Positions 12,530 through 18,761 of a DNA stretch of 29,170 nucleotides are shown piece after piece. The translations under genes and the position numbers were made by a program. The DNA lies in the IMG/VR virus record IMGVR_UViG_3300037493_003062, positions 1 to 29,170 of that record; one strand, written 5' to 3'. Below the pieces are notes generated by a model. That model had not been told where the DNA came from. It ran no database searches and worked only from the letters and a program-made list of their open reading frames with translations. Position 1 is the stretch's first letter. Every line of letters starts with the position of its first letter. The stretch comes from a virus.

Positions 12530-12780
12530 GCAACGAACAGACACCACGAAAACCCCGAACGCCGGAGCAGGCGGCGAGAAACCGGGAAGCCATCGCCGCC
12601 AAAGTCGCAGCAAAGGCCCGCGCAGCAGGCCGGGAACCGGGACGCAGGGGCAGGCCACCCCGGAAATGCCACGCCTGCGGGCTGGCTCAACCGAAGGGGA
12701 AGGGGGGCAAGTGCCTGGGCTGCGGGGCGGGCGCGGGCTACCCAAGCAAGAAAAAAGAAAAAAAGACTTGCGCGGAATGA
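12526..12780 (+). CDS. Basic AT-hook-like and Zn-ribbon protein, 84 aa
   Basis: The middle GREPGRRGRPPRK resembles an AT-hook (core GRP flanked by Arg), a minor-groove binding motif. It is followed by a zinc ribbon CHACGLAQ to CLGCGAG. The N-terminus is a charged helix and the C-terminus is Lys-rich (SKKKEKKTCAE). A DNA-binding role is likely. The Lys-rich codons are an A-tract that also forms the upstream part of the next promoter, whose -35 overlaps the end of this gene. Confidence 0.6.
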   Translation: MSNEQTPRKPRTPEQAARNREAIAAKVAAKARAAGREPGRRGRPPRKCHACGLAQPKGKGGKCLGCGAGAGYPSKKKEKKTCAE

Positions 12781-12795
12781 GGGATGTGGTATTCT
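12751..12795 (+). promoter_or_regulatory. Promoter TTGCGC-N16-TATTCT with A-tract
   Basis: TTGCGC at 12768-12773, a 16-base spacer that contains the stop codon of the preceding gene, and TATTCT at 12790-12795. The A-rich AAAAAAGAAAAAAAGA (12751-12766) could serve as an UP element. The leader CCGGTGTCAG resembles the leader behind the promoter at 78-105. It drives the gene at 12827. Confidence 0.7.
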
Positions 12796-12826
12796 CCGGT
12801 GTCAGCAACTCCAACCGAAATCAAAA

Positions 12827-13108
12827 ATGAAACTCACGATCACTCTCATCACCCGCAACAACGCAAAGCTTTCCCTCCTCACGGGGCTTTGCGCTCAGTA
12901 CAAGTTTCAGCGCGAGTTTATCGACGGCGCGAAAAAAGGCAAGCTAACGGAATACGCCATCGACCAACCCGGCATCTATCACTGTCGCGAAACGATCGAA
13001 ACCGCCACATGGCGCTACAGCAGCTACATCCGCGTTTCTGACGCTGGCGAAATCACGGAGATCACCGAGGCGGAAGCGACCGCAGAATTCGCCCTCGCCG
13101 CCGCATGA
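12827..13108 (+). CDS. Unknown small protein, 93 aa
   Basis: It starts with two strands (MKLTITLITRNNAKLSLLTG) and continues with mixed helices and strands (GIYHCRETIETATWRYSSYI). I know no family. It has its own promoter, an AACCGAAATCAAAA leader and no Shine-Dalgarno site, which suggests independent expression, perhaps early. It ends just before the three-way-junction element. Confidence 0.6.
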   Translation: MKLTITLITRNNAKLSLLTGLCAQYKFQREFIDGAKKGKLTEYAIDQPGIYHCRETIETATWRYSSYIRVSDAGEITEITEAEATAEFALAAA

Positions 13109-13114
13109 CACTTT

Positions 13115-13209
13115 CCCGGCCCGCCACCGTCCCCGCTCTGGCGAGTGGGGCAGCGATTAACTCTTGCAACACAAGGGGACGAAAATTAAACGCTGAGGGG
13201 CGGGCCGGG
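13115..13209 (+). ncRNA. Three-way-junction structured element, 95 nt
   Basis: P1: CCCGGCCCGCC (13115-13125) pairs perfectly with GGCGGGCCGGG (13199-13209). P2: CCCCGCTC (13131-13138) with GAGTGGGG (13143-13150), one G-U pair, loop TGGC. P3: CAGCG (13151-13155) with CGCTG (13191-13195), an A-A mismatch, TTAA with TTAA, an 8-base bulge GACGAAAA (13178-13185), then CTCTTG (13161-13166) with CAAGGG (13172-13177) and loop CAACA. In total 34 of 95 bases start a pair. It fills the gap between the gene ending at 13108 and the lysis cassette. It could be a riboswitch, small RNA or DNA cruciform. Confidence 0.6.
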
Positions 13210-13234
13210 GTAATCTTCCCAACCAAAATCACCC

Positions 13235-13426
13235 ATGAAAAAACACATTGCACTACTCGCGGCGTTTGCCGCACTCACCGCCGCCGCCCCAGCAACAATG
13301 CAAAATGCCGACTGGGGATTGTACCACGATGATCCAATCGCGGCACCAGAGCCGTCTTCGCCAATCGTCCTGCTGGCGCTGGCTGGCGCGGCTCTCATCA
13401 TGCGCCGGAACGGAGGTGCCCGGTGA
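13235..13426 (+). CDS. PEP-CTERM-like mini-protein or holin candidate, 63 aa
   Basis: An N-terminal signal-like segment (KKHIALLAAFAALTAAA, cleavage possible after APA) is followed by about 20 polar residues and then APEPSS, a hydrophobic stretch PIVLLALAGAALIM and a basic end RRNGGAR. PEP plus a membrane helix plus Arg is the PEP-CTERM sorting signal read by exosortase. The mature part between the signals is only about 20 residues. It is the first gene of the lysis cassette, so it could alternatively be a small two-helix holin. The leader has no Shine-Dalgarno site. The stop overlaps the next start by GTGA. Confidence 0.6.
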   Translation: MKKHIALLAAFAALTAAAPATMQNADWGLYHDDPIAAPEPSSPIVLLALAGAALIMRRNGGAR

Positions 13427-13596
13427 TTTCCCATCCCCCTGAAGACGACTGGACAGCCGAAGACCTTGCCAACCAGCGGCGCGTTGCCGAGGACGTCGAG
13501 CGGGCGCTGGAGCGGCATTACTCGATGATGGTCATCTGGGTCTGCGTTGCAGGCATCGCAATCGCCGCCGCAATCCATTTCCTCTCCACGCCATGA
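13423..13596 (+). CDS. Small membrane protein, 57 aa, GTG start
   Basis: GTG 13423 overlaps the previous stop and has GGAGGT at 13412-13417 as ribosome-binding site. Residues 1-34 are charged and helical (DWTAEDLANQRRVAEDVERA), and residues about 35-54 form one membrane helix (MMVIWVCVAGIAIAAAIHFL). The position between the PEP-CTERM-like gene and a lipoprotein in the lysis cassette suggests a holin or antiholin role, but the topology is unusual and no family is recognised. Confidence 0.55.
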   Translation: MISHPPEDDWTAEDLANQRRVAEDVERALERHYSMMVIWVCVAGIAIAAAIHFLSTP

Positions 13597-13829
13597 ATCC
13601 ACTACTCGCCGCAATCGGCGCAATCGCCGTCGCCATCATCCCGTCATGCACCGCACCCGGCGGGAGCTTTGAAGGCATCTACACACTACCGGGGGGAAAG
13701 GGCACGATCCGCGTGGAGGTGCCGCTCTACCGCATCCCGATTGCACGGCCAAAGCTGCCGGACCCGCCGAAGGTGCTGGAGTATGAGCCGGAGCCAGAGT
13801 CTGATCTTTTCCCGGAGGCGACGAAATGA
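13593..13829 (+). CDS. Lipoprotein, outer spanin candidate, 78 aa
   Basis: The N-terminus LLAAIGAIAVAIIPSC ends in a lipobox-like IPSC, so the mature protein would start at a lipidated Cys. The mature part is short and proline-rich (RIPIARPKLPDPPKVLEYEP, then EPESDLFPEATK), as in Rz1-type outer spanins that span the periplasm and help break the outer membrane. The place just before the endolysin fits. A convincing inner partner with N-terminal anchor and coiled coil is not next to it; a candidate is encoded at 26581. Confidence 0.6.
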   Translation: MNPLLAAIGAIAVAIIPSCTAPGGSFEGIYTLPGGKGTIRVEVPLYRIPIARPKLPDPPKVLEYEPEPESDLFPEATK

Positions 13830-13924
13830 AATCGCTTGACCTTGCGGCTGAAATCCTCCTCGGCATCGGGGCCACGCTTTTGTTCATTGCGTTTGTCCAG
13901 CATTTCTTTACCTTTGCGCCATGA
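13826..13924 (+). CDS. Single-pass membrane mini-protein, 32 aa
   Basis: ATG 13826 overlaps the previous stop, ATG of the next gene overlaps its stop, and GGAGG lies upstream. The peptide is one membrane helix (LDLAAEILLGIGATLLFIAF followed by VQHFFTFAP). Its position inside the lysis cassette suggests a holin regulator or pinholin-like function; this is inference. Similar tiny one-helix proteins are at 18024 and 26805. Confidence 0.5.
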   Translation: MKSLDLAAEILLGIGATLLFIAFVQHFFTFAP

Positions 13925-14136
13925 CGCCAGACAACCCATTGATCGAAAACGGAAAGATGGAGCTTCTAACGTTTGAAAGCACGCTCACCAAACGGGAACA
14001 ATTTGCGATGGCGGCGATGCAGGGGCTGTGCGCGAATCCGAACTACCTGCAATTTGACGGACCGGATTTTGCCAGATTGGCAAGGATTGCCGCTGATTCA
14101 CTCGCCGCCGAACTCAAAGCCAACCCCGCCCCATGA
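13921..14136 (+). CDS. Small phage protein, 71 aa
   Basis: The sequence TLTKREQFAMAAMQGLCANP followed by a helix with FARLARIAADSLAAELKANP is a pattern I have often seen in phages as a small protein of unknown role. There is no signal or membrane segment. It is translationally coupled on both sides (ATGA overlaps), directly before the endolysin gene. Confidence 0.6.
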   Translation: MTPDNPLIENGKMELLTFESTLTKREQFAMAAMQGLCANPNYLQFDGPDFARLARIAADSLAAELKANPAP

Positions 14137-14654
14137 GTACCCTCGCCATCAGACAAGCCCTTGTCGAAATTGCCCGCCGCGACGTGGGCAAGGTGGAGGT
14201 GACGCGAAACCGTGCGCCATTCATCGCGAAATACTGGCCGGCCACCACGCTTCCCAACGGACACACCGACCGCCAACCCTACTGCGCGGCTGCGGTCTGC
14301 TACTGGGTCAGGGAATGGCTCAAGCTGCCGGAGGTCATGGCGGCGCTTAAGGTGACGCCGGCGGGGGCGGAACGGTGGCGCTGCAAGTCGCCGGCGGCAT
14401 TCGGGTGGCTGGACTGGGCCAATGCGCGAAGACTGGATGTGCTGTCAGACAGCCCGACGGAGCGACTGCGGGTGGGCGACCTCATGATTTTCGATGTGAG
14501 CCACATTGGAATTGTCAGGGACGACGATGGCGGGAACGTCTGGACGATTGAGGCCAACACCGGGAACGGCAGCGTGAGGGATGGGGACGGGTGTTTCGAG
14601 CGGAAGCGGGACCGGAGCGCGGCGAGAGCTTTCATCCGACTGATTGAGCCATGA
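14133..14654 (+). CDS. CHAP-type endolysin (peptidoglycan hydrolase), 173 aa
   Basis: This enzyme likely cuts peptidoglycan peptide bonds at the end of infection. A catalytic Cys is in RQPYCAAAVCYWV (Cys51), the His in FDVSHIGIVRD (His124) and the third residue in WTIEANTGNG (Glu140 or Asn142), the order used by NlpC/P60- and CHAP-like amidases. The start GKVEVTRNRAPFIAKYW is typical. There is no signal peptide or cell-wall-binding domain, so a holin is required for release. It follows the membrane-protein cluster, completing the lysis cassette. Confidence 0.75.
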   Translation: MSTLAIRQALVEIARRDVGKVEVTRNRAPFIAKYWPATTLPNGHTDRQPYCAAAVCYWVREWLKLPEVMAALKVTPAGAERWRCKSPAAFGWLDWANARRLDVLSDSPTERLRVGDLMIFDVSHIGIVRDDDGGNVWTIEANTGNGSVRDGDGCFERKRDRSAARAFIRLIEP

Positions 14655-15340
14655 GAGAAAACCCAGAAAAACCCGGAAAAACCCAAAACCCGGAAAAACC
14701 CGTTGCACACGACGAGGGCGAAAACCTCGTCAAGCGCAGGCGAGGACCGGACGGGCTCTACGGGCAACTTCGGGATGCCGGGGTTCTGGGGCAGGTCATG
14801 GATGCACTCAAGCGCGGCGACACGCTCAGGCAGGTCGCGGAGCTTTGCGGGAAGCTAGGGCATCCGGCAGAAACGGGGCAAGTCTATCGGCTCAACCAGC
14901 GATGCCGGATTGAGTGGGAGGAAGCGGAGTTTCGACGCAGGGCGATGGAGGCGCACGTTGACGGCGCGGGGGACAGTGACACGACAATGGAGGTGCTGAT
15001 TGATCGGACGATCATCGCCCGCTTTGCTAGCATGATCGAGGACGCGGAAGGGCCGGATGCGCTGGCAACCGTGATGCCGCTATGGACGGCATGGAAACGG
15101 ATGCGGACGGCAGAGAAGGCCGAGGCGCGGGCGGAGCGTGCGGAGGAGCGGACGGCGAAGGAGTTGAGCAAACAGGTAGCGACGCGATTCCTCGACATGA
15201 TTAACAGCGAGGACATGGCAGCGAAGGCGCGGGCGGTGCGGGATGGAGTGGTTGCCGATGGCGGCGGGATTGAGAAGCAAGTGGAGGCGATACAGGAGTT
15301 TCTTTGGGGCGACGTATTCTCGCAGGACAAAGCCGCTTGA
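14651..15340 (+). CDS. terS: Putative small terminase subunit, 229 aa
   Basis: The position directly upstream of the packaging genes, the length and an N-terminal DNA-binding-like helical part (LRDAGVLGQVMDALKRGDTL, QVAELCGKLGHPAETGQVY) fit a small terminase, which recognises the packaging site. The C-terminal half is a long charged helix (EKAEARAERAEERTAKELSK), as in oligomerising TerS proteins. The first 20 residues contain a repeat (NPEKP twice) coded by phased A-tracts. Motifs alone do not prove it. A homing endonuclease gene separates it from the large subunit. Confidence 0.6.
   Translation: MRENPEKPGKTQNPEKPVAHDEGENLVKRRRGPDGLYGQLRDAGVLGQVMDALKRGDTLRQVAELCGKLGHPAETGQVYRLNQRCRIEWEEAEFRRRAMEAHVDGAGDSDTTMEVLIDRTIIARFASMIEDAEGPDALATVMPLWTAWKRMRTAEKAEARAERAEERTAKELSKQVATRFLDMINSEDMAAKARAVRDGVVADGGGIEKQVEAIQEFLWGDVFSQDKAA
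14657..14702. repeat. Phased AAAACCC repeats at the start of terS
   Basis: AAAACCC occurs at 14658, 14668, 14678, 14685 and 14695, that is at intervals of 10, 10, 7 and 10 bp. A-tracts phased with the helix turn bend DNA. Curved DNA is common at packaging (pac/cos) sites, which often lie in or near terS. The coding effect is a Pro/Lys-rich N-terminus. Confidence 0.6.
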
Positions 15341-15501
15341 TATTCCGACGAAACCGATGTAAGGCAAAGCAGCGTACACCGCGCCACTGAAGTCGAACCC
15401 AGTGCTTACCCATGCAAGATTTGCCACCGCCTTTTTCAACGTCCGCGCAGCATGTCGCGGGTTCGACCGTTGGAGGATGCGGTGGCTTCTTTTTGACCGA
15501 C
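15341..15501 (+). other. Non-coding leader between terS and HNH gene, structured
   Basis: No gene fits here. GCCACCGC (15423-15430) pairs with GCGGTGGC (15479-15486), inside it CAACG (15437-15441) with CGTTG (15468-15472) and CCGCG (15443-15447) with CGCGG (15456-15460). TTCTTTTT follows at 15487-15494, like a terminator. A competing 9-bp pairing joins GTCGAACCC (15392-15400) and GGGTTCGAC (15459-15467). This may be the leader or remnant of a mobile homing element, a terminator after terS, or both. Confidence 0.5.
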
Positions 15502-16140
15502 ATGATTGACGACAACGATCTTTTTGCCTACGCGGCGAACCAAAAACAAGTCCCGACAAAGGTGAATCCGAGTGCAGTGATTCCTCTGCCTGTGACAGTG
15601 ATTCGTGAAGCGCTGGAAATTAATGAATCCGCTCCAAGCGGGCTTATATGGAAAATGCGACCACGGCATCATTTTGCGACAGAGCGCGCGTGGAAGATAC
15701 GCAACAAAAGAGACGCCGGGAATCACGCGGGGGCTCGGTTTGAAAATAACTCAATTTACTATCGGGTCAAAATCAACGATGTGTCATACATGAGCCACAG
15801 AATTGTATTCCTTTTAGCGAACGGCATTGATCCGGTCGACAGCTATATTGACCACCGTAACCCGTCGCTTCTATTCCCTAATGTTGCGGCAAATCTTCGA
15901 TTAGCAACACACACGGAGAACATGCGGAATCGTGGACCGCAAACCTGCAACACAAGCGGAACGCCTAGCGTCCACTGGAGCAAATCCGCGCAAAAGTGGC
16001 ACGCGCAGATCAGGATCAACGGGAAAAATGCGCACCTCGGATTCTTCGCCGATAAATCCGACGCCGTTGCGGCGAGAAAAGCTGGAGAGGTCCGTTATTT
16101 CGGCGAGTTCTCGTACAGCGCATCACGCAACGTCTCGTAA
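15502..16140 (+). CDS. HNH homing endonuclease with AP2 domain, 212 aa
   Basis: Free-standing mobile endonuclease. The HNH core is visible in VSYMSHRIVFLLANGIDP, then SYIDHRNPSLLFPNVAANLR and LATHTENMRNRG. After it NTSGTPSVHWSKSAQKWHAQ and IRINGKNAHLGFFADKSDAV form an AP2 DNA-binding domain ending in YFGEFS. Such enzymes often insert beside packaging or DNA-metabolism genes. The DNA is richer in A and T than the flanks. The start is uncertain: ATG 15502 follows the hairpin and T-run, whereas ATG 15412 would add 30 Gly/Ser-rich residues coded by the hairpin. I prefer 15502. Confidence 0.75.
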   Translation: MIDDNDLFAYAANQKQVPTKVNPSAVIPLPVTVIREALEINESAPSGLIWKMRPRHHFATERAWKIRNKRDAGNHAGARFENNSIYYRVKINDVSYMSHRIVFLLANGIDPVDSYIDHRNPSLLFPNVAANLRLATHTENMRNRGPQTCNTSGTPSVHWSKSAQKWHAQIRINGKNAHLGFFADKSDAVAARKAGEVRYFGEFSYSASRNVS

Positions 16141-16152
16141 TTAACAAGCAGC

Positions 16153-16326
16153 ATGAACACACTACCCAACGACATAGCCCGATGTGGAGGCGTCGGCAGC
16201 GACGAGGAAGGATGGCGCGAGGGGTGCGATACCTGTTTGCGCAGGACGGCAGCAAGAGGCAAGGAGTGGGTTGAGCCGCCTCCGATCATCGCGTTTGAGT
16301 GCGAGAATTTGATTGAGCCGGAATGA
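16153..16326 (+). CDS. Small Cys-containing protein, 57 aa
   Basis: ATG 16153 opens a frame whose stop overlaps the terminase start by ATGA. The product has IARCGGVGSDEEGWREGCDT followed by CLRRTAARGKEW and a late FECENLIEPE, so four to five Cys could bind a metal. Small proteins with a GWREGCxxCLRR-type motif are familiar to me from phages, but their function is not known. It keeps the packaging operon intact between the HNH gene and terL. Confidence 0.6.
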   Translation: MNTLPNDIARCGGVGSDEEGWREGCDTCLRRTAARGKEWVEPPPIIAFECENLIEPE

Positions 16327-18014
16327 GCGAGCCAGCCCTAAAGCTCCGCACCTATCAACTCCCCGTTTTTCTCTACGACGGGAAACTGTTGATTGCGGAG
16401 TTTGCAAGACAGCGGGGAAAATCCTTTACGCTCGCGAATTGGGCGGTGCGTCGGATGCTGAAAAAGCTGGCAGAGTCACGCAAGCCGAAGACGACGGACA
16501 GCAGCAAGAAGGCCTACGACTGGAGTATCTTCGTCATTTCCAACAGTCTCAATAACGGGATCGAGTTCGGGGCTAAGGTTTCCGAAATCATGGAAGCCGT
16601 AAGGGTGGCTGATGAATCGTTGCGTGAGGCGACTGTCACCAGCAGTGACAAGCTGGACGTGTCGCTGGACCCGGAATTGGGTGCATATGGAGAGCTTCCG
16701 CCGATTGAGGTAACGGACTTTTTCCGGCGGATGGAAATCAGGATTGGAAACCGCGTGGGGCGCATGTTGATCCTTGCGGCATCACCCCGGACGGCGCGGG
16801 GATTCACCGGGGATCTGCTGCTCGATGAGTTTGCACACCAAGAAGACGCGGAGATGATATGGGACGCAGCAGAGCCCATCATCAGCAGCAACCCGGAGTT
16901 TCAAGTGAGGATCAGCAGCACGCACAACGGCAACGGGTCGCTTTTCAATCGCATGATCCGCGACGGATACCCGACCGCTTCCGTTTCGCTGTCTGAGGCG
17001 TGGCACATGGGACGCGGAAGCCGCGGGCACATCGAAGCGTTTCGGGAACGGTGGATGCGGATTGATCCCGCGAACTGCGAACGGTGGTGGGCTCAGACGA
17101 AGGGCGAACCGCAACCGCAAGATAGGATCGTCATCACCAGCCTCAAGAGGAAGAACGCGGATGGGGAGATGATGGAGCTGACGCCAGAGGAGCGAGAGGC
17201 GGAGGCGGACAACCCGAAGCGGTATCGGCAGAACTATGAGAATGAGCCGACGGACGGAGACAACAACCCAATCCTGAGTTGGGACGTGATCCGCAGATGC
17301 GCCACGGCACCGGCGTTTGAGCCTGACAAGAATGGGTGGGACGAGGGCACGCTGGAGCGCATCCGGCGGACGATGGGGGATATTCTGGTGGGGCAGGACT
17401 TTGCCCGCCAGGGTGACCTTTCGGTCGTCTCGCTCATGCTGGTCAGCAACCGCATCCGCCACATCGCACGACTCGAAATGCGCGACGTCTCCAGCCCGGA
17501 ACAGCGCCGGCAGATGGAGCGGCTGATTAAGGCGCTGGCGCATCGGTGCAAACGCGTCGTCATCGACATGACAGGGAACGGCACCGGGCTGGCGGAGGAA
17601 CTGGCGGATCGGTACGGGAGCCTCATCCTGCCGGTGCATTTCGGGAGGAGCGTGGAGCTTGATGAGTCGTTGCGGCTGGACGGCGACAAACGCGGCACGA
17701 TGCCAATCCCGGAGCGCATGGCGATTGACCTGGCGCGGGCGTTTGACGATGGGTTGATTGAGATCCCGGACGACCCGCTACTGCTGGACGACCTGCGGAA
17801 ACCGTACCGGGTGCAGTCGGGCAACCGGGTGTCCATCGCGGCTGCGAAGACGGCGGAGGGCCACGCTGACCGATTCTGGTCAATCGCGTTGGCACTCCAC
17901 GGCCATTATGTCAGCGGCTTCGGGGCGTGGACGGCTCAGGATGTGACTGGCGCGGTGATCGGCGGGCAGCACGACGCCGGGGACATTTTCGACGTGGGCG
18001 CGATTCGGTGGTGA
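16323..18014 (+). CDS. terL: Terminase large subunit (ATPase and nuclease)
   Basis: Motor that packages DNA into the prohead and cuts it. ATPase domain: a Q-like start LRTYQLPVFLYDG, Walker A ARQRGKSFT (residues 28-36, a variant form), Walker B DLLLDEFAHQ with Asp168 and Glu169, coupling motif RISSTHNGNGSLF. Nuclease domain: Asp359 in LVGQDFARQGD, Asp415 in VVIDMTGNGTG and Asp516 in EGHADRFWSIALALH. The length of 563 residues is usual. The sequence style is that of the Mu gp28-like group, in agreement with the Mu-like portal downstream. The start overlaps the 57-residue gene. Confidence 0.88.
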   Translation: MSEPALKLRTYQLPVFLYDGKLLIAEFARQRGKSFTLANWAVRRMLKKLAESRKPKTTDSSKKAYDWSIFVISNSLNNGIEFGAKVSEIMEAVRVADESLREATVTSSDKLDVSLDPELGAYGELPPIEVTDFFRRMEIRIGNRVGRMLILAASPRTARGFTGDLLLDEFAHQEDAEMIWDAAEPIISSNPEFQVRISSTHNGNGSLFNRMIRDGYPTASVSLSEAWHMGRGSRGHIEAFRERWMRIDPANCERWWAQTKGEPQPQDRIVITSLKRKNADGEMMELTPEEREAEADNPKRYRQNYENEPTDGDNNPILSWDVIRRCATAPAFEPDKNGWDEGTLERIRRTMGDILVGQDFARQGDLSVVSLMLVSNRIRHIARLEMRDVSSPEQRRQMERLIKALAHRCKRVVIDMTGNGTGLAEELADRYGSLILPVHFGRSVELDESLRLDGDKRGTMPIPERMAIDLARAFDDGLIEIPDDPLLLDDLRKPYRVQSGNRVSIAAAKTAEGHADRFWSIALALHGHYVSGFGAWTAQDVTGAVIGGQHDAGDIFDVGAIRW

Positions 18015-18023
18015 GAATATTTT

Positions 18024-18116
18024 ATGGAAAACCTAGCAAAAGCAGGAATAGTGTTTGGTGTTTTCGCCATCATCGCCGAAATCGTGTATTTTTCATGCCG
18101 CCATTTATGGGGGTGA
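18024..18116 (+). CDS. Single-pass membrane mini-protein, 30 aa
   Basis: ATG 18024 to TGA 18114-18116 codes for one predicted membrane helix (KAGIVFGVFAIIAEIVYFSC) with a short basic and aromatic end. It begins 9 bases after terL stops and ends 5 bases before the next promoter's A-rich element. There is no Shine-Dalgarno site. Its existence is inferred from composition and the exact fit; the role is unknown. Confidence 0.4.
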   Translation: MENLAKAGIVFGVFAIIAEIVYFSCRHLWG

Positions 18117-18121
18117 AATGC

Positions 18122-18161
18122 TGAAATAAACACTTGCGCAACCCGCAGGACGTGGCATCAT
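18122..18161 (+). promoter_or_regulatory. Promoter TTGCGC-N16-CATCAT
   Basis: TTGCGC (18134-18139), 16-base spacer, CATCAT (18156-18161). The 17 bases TGAAATAAACACTTGCG at 18122-18138 are identical to 66-82. The short leader CTGGCAACCGAATCACAAA leads to ATG 18181. Confidence 0.65.
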
Positions 18162-18180
18162 CTGGCAACCGAATCACAAA

Positions 18181-18489
18181 ATGAGCCTCAAGTCCGACAT
18201 CCAAGCCTACAAAGCAATCAGCAAGCGCGTTGCCGACATCTACGCCGAAATCGGGACAGACCAGATCGCCGCACGACTCAGGCGCGAAGAGCGGTGGGGC
18301 ATGAACGCAGCGAAGCGTGAGGCCGCAGAAAACATTATCATGGCGATGATCGGGGAGCACAAGCCAGCGCTGCAACGGGCGGGTCTGGTTGACCTGTACG
18401 AAGAGATGGCAGCGGGAAAGCACGAATCAGACGCCGCGTTTTACGCAATTGTTGATGCCACGGTGAAATACTACGACGGCAGAAAATGA
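18181..18489 (+). CDS. Unknown helical protein, 102 aa
   Basis: Predicted to be nearly all helix (SDIQAYKAISKRVADIYAEI, AENIIMAMIGEHKPALQRAG), moderately charged, with no membrane segment. I know no family. It is the first gene after its own promoter and has an AACCGAATCACAAA leader. The next gene starts 7 bases after its stop. Confidence 0.6.
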   Translation: MSLKSDIQAYKAISKRVADIYAEIGTDQIAARLRREERWGMNAAKREAAENIIMAMIGEHKPALQRAGLVDLYEEMAAGKHESDAAFYAIVDATVKYYDGRK

Positions 18490-18496
18490 GCACGCC

Positions 18497-18706
18497 ATGA
18501 ATAATCAGCCGACCATTTGCCAGCATTGCGGATATTACGCCAAAGTTTATCGGCGCGCAGTCAATCACGGATGGCACGTTGCCGAGTGGGGGGAGTGCCG
18601 CAAAGCCGACCTGACAAAACAAGGGGTGATGACTGGAGAAAATTCAACATGCGACAAATTCACGCCGGACCCTCGAAAATGGCCGAACACTCCTGAGGAG
18701 AAATAA
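18497..18706 (+). CDS. Small Cys-containing protein, 69 aa
   Basis: TICQHCGYYAKVYRRAVN has a CxxC pair, and later Cys residues (EWGECRKADL, NSTCDKFTPD) could complete a zinc site. The pattern with ENSTCDKFTP at the end is like small phage zinc proteins of unknown role. It is co-transcribed with the preceding gene, and a new promoter follows at 18734. Confidence 0.6.
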   Translation: MNNQPTICQHCGYYAKVYRRAVNHGWHVAEWGECRKADLTKQGVMTGENSTCDKFTPDPRKWPNTPEEK

Positions 18707-18720
18707 TTCGTGGTGAAATA

Positions 18721-18761
18721 TCGAAAATAATGCTTGCGCGGGGCGGAATCGGTGGCAGAAT
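18721..18761 (+). promoter_or_regulatory. Promoter TTGCGC-N16-CAGAAT
   Basis: TTGCGC (18734-18739), 16-base spacer, CAGAAT (18756-18761), preceded by the A-rich TCGAAAATAATGC. The leader GCACTCACAACCGAACGCCA leads to ATG 18784. It is the third clear member of the TTGCGC family. Confidence 0.65.

Noticed and set aside
13161-13190. Stem followed by GACGAAAA resembling the hammerhead ribozyme core
   Set aside because: The obligatory CUGANGA strand and a cleavage triplet in the right place are missing.
13105-13332. + strand frame of 75 codons with an ATGA overlap to the preceding gene
   Set aside because: The overlap looks attractive, but the frame runs through the three-way-junction structure and into the PEP-CTERM-like gene in another phase, and the peptide is Arg-rich without pattern.
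15445-15480. T-loop-like GGGTTCGACC suggesting a tRNA
   Set aside because: No acceptor stem, anticodon arm or D arm can be fitted around it. The bases are better used in the nested hairpin.
15080-15559. - strand frame of 159 codons across the terS end and HNH leader
   Set aside because: It runs opposite to all other genes and overlaps terS and the structured leader. It has no recognisable domain.
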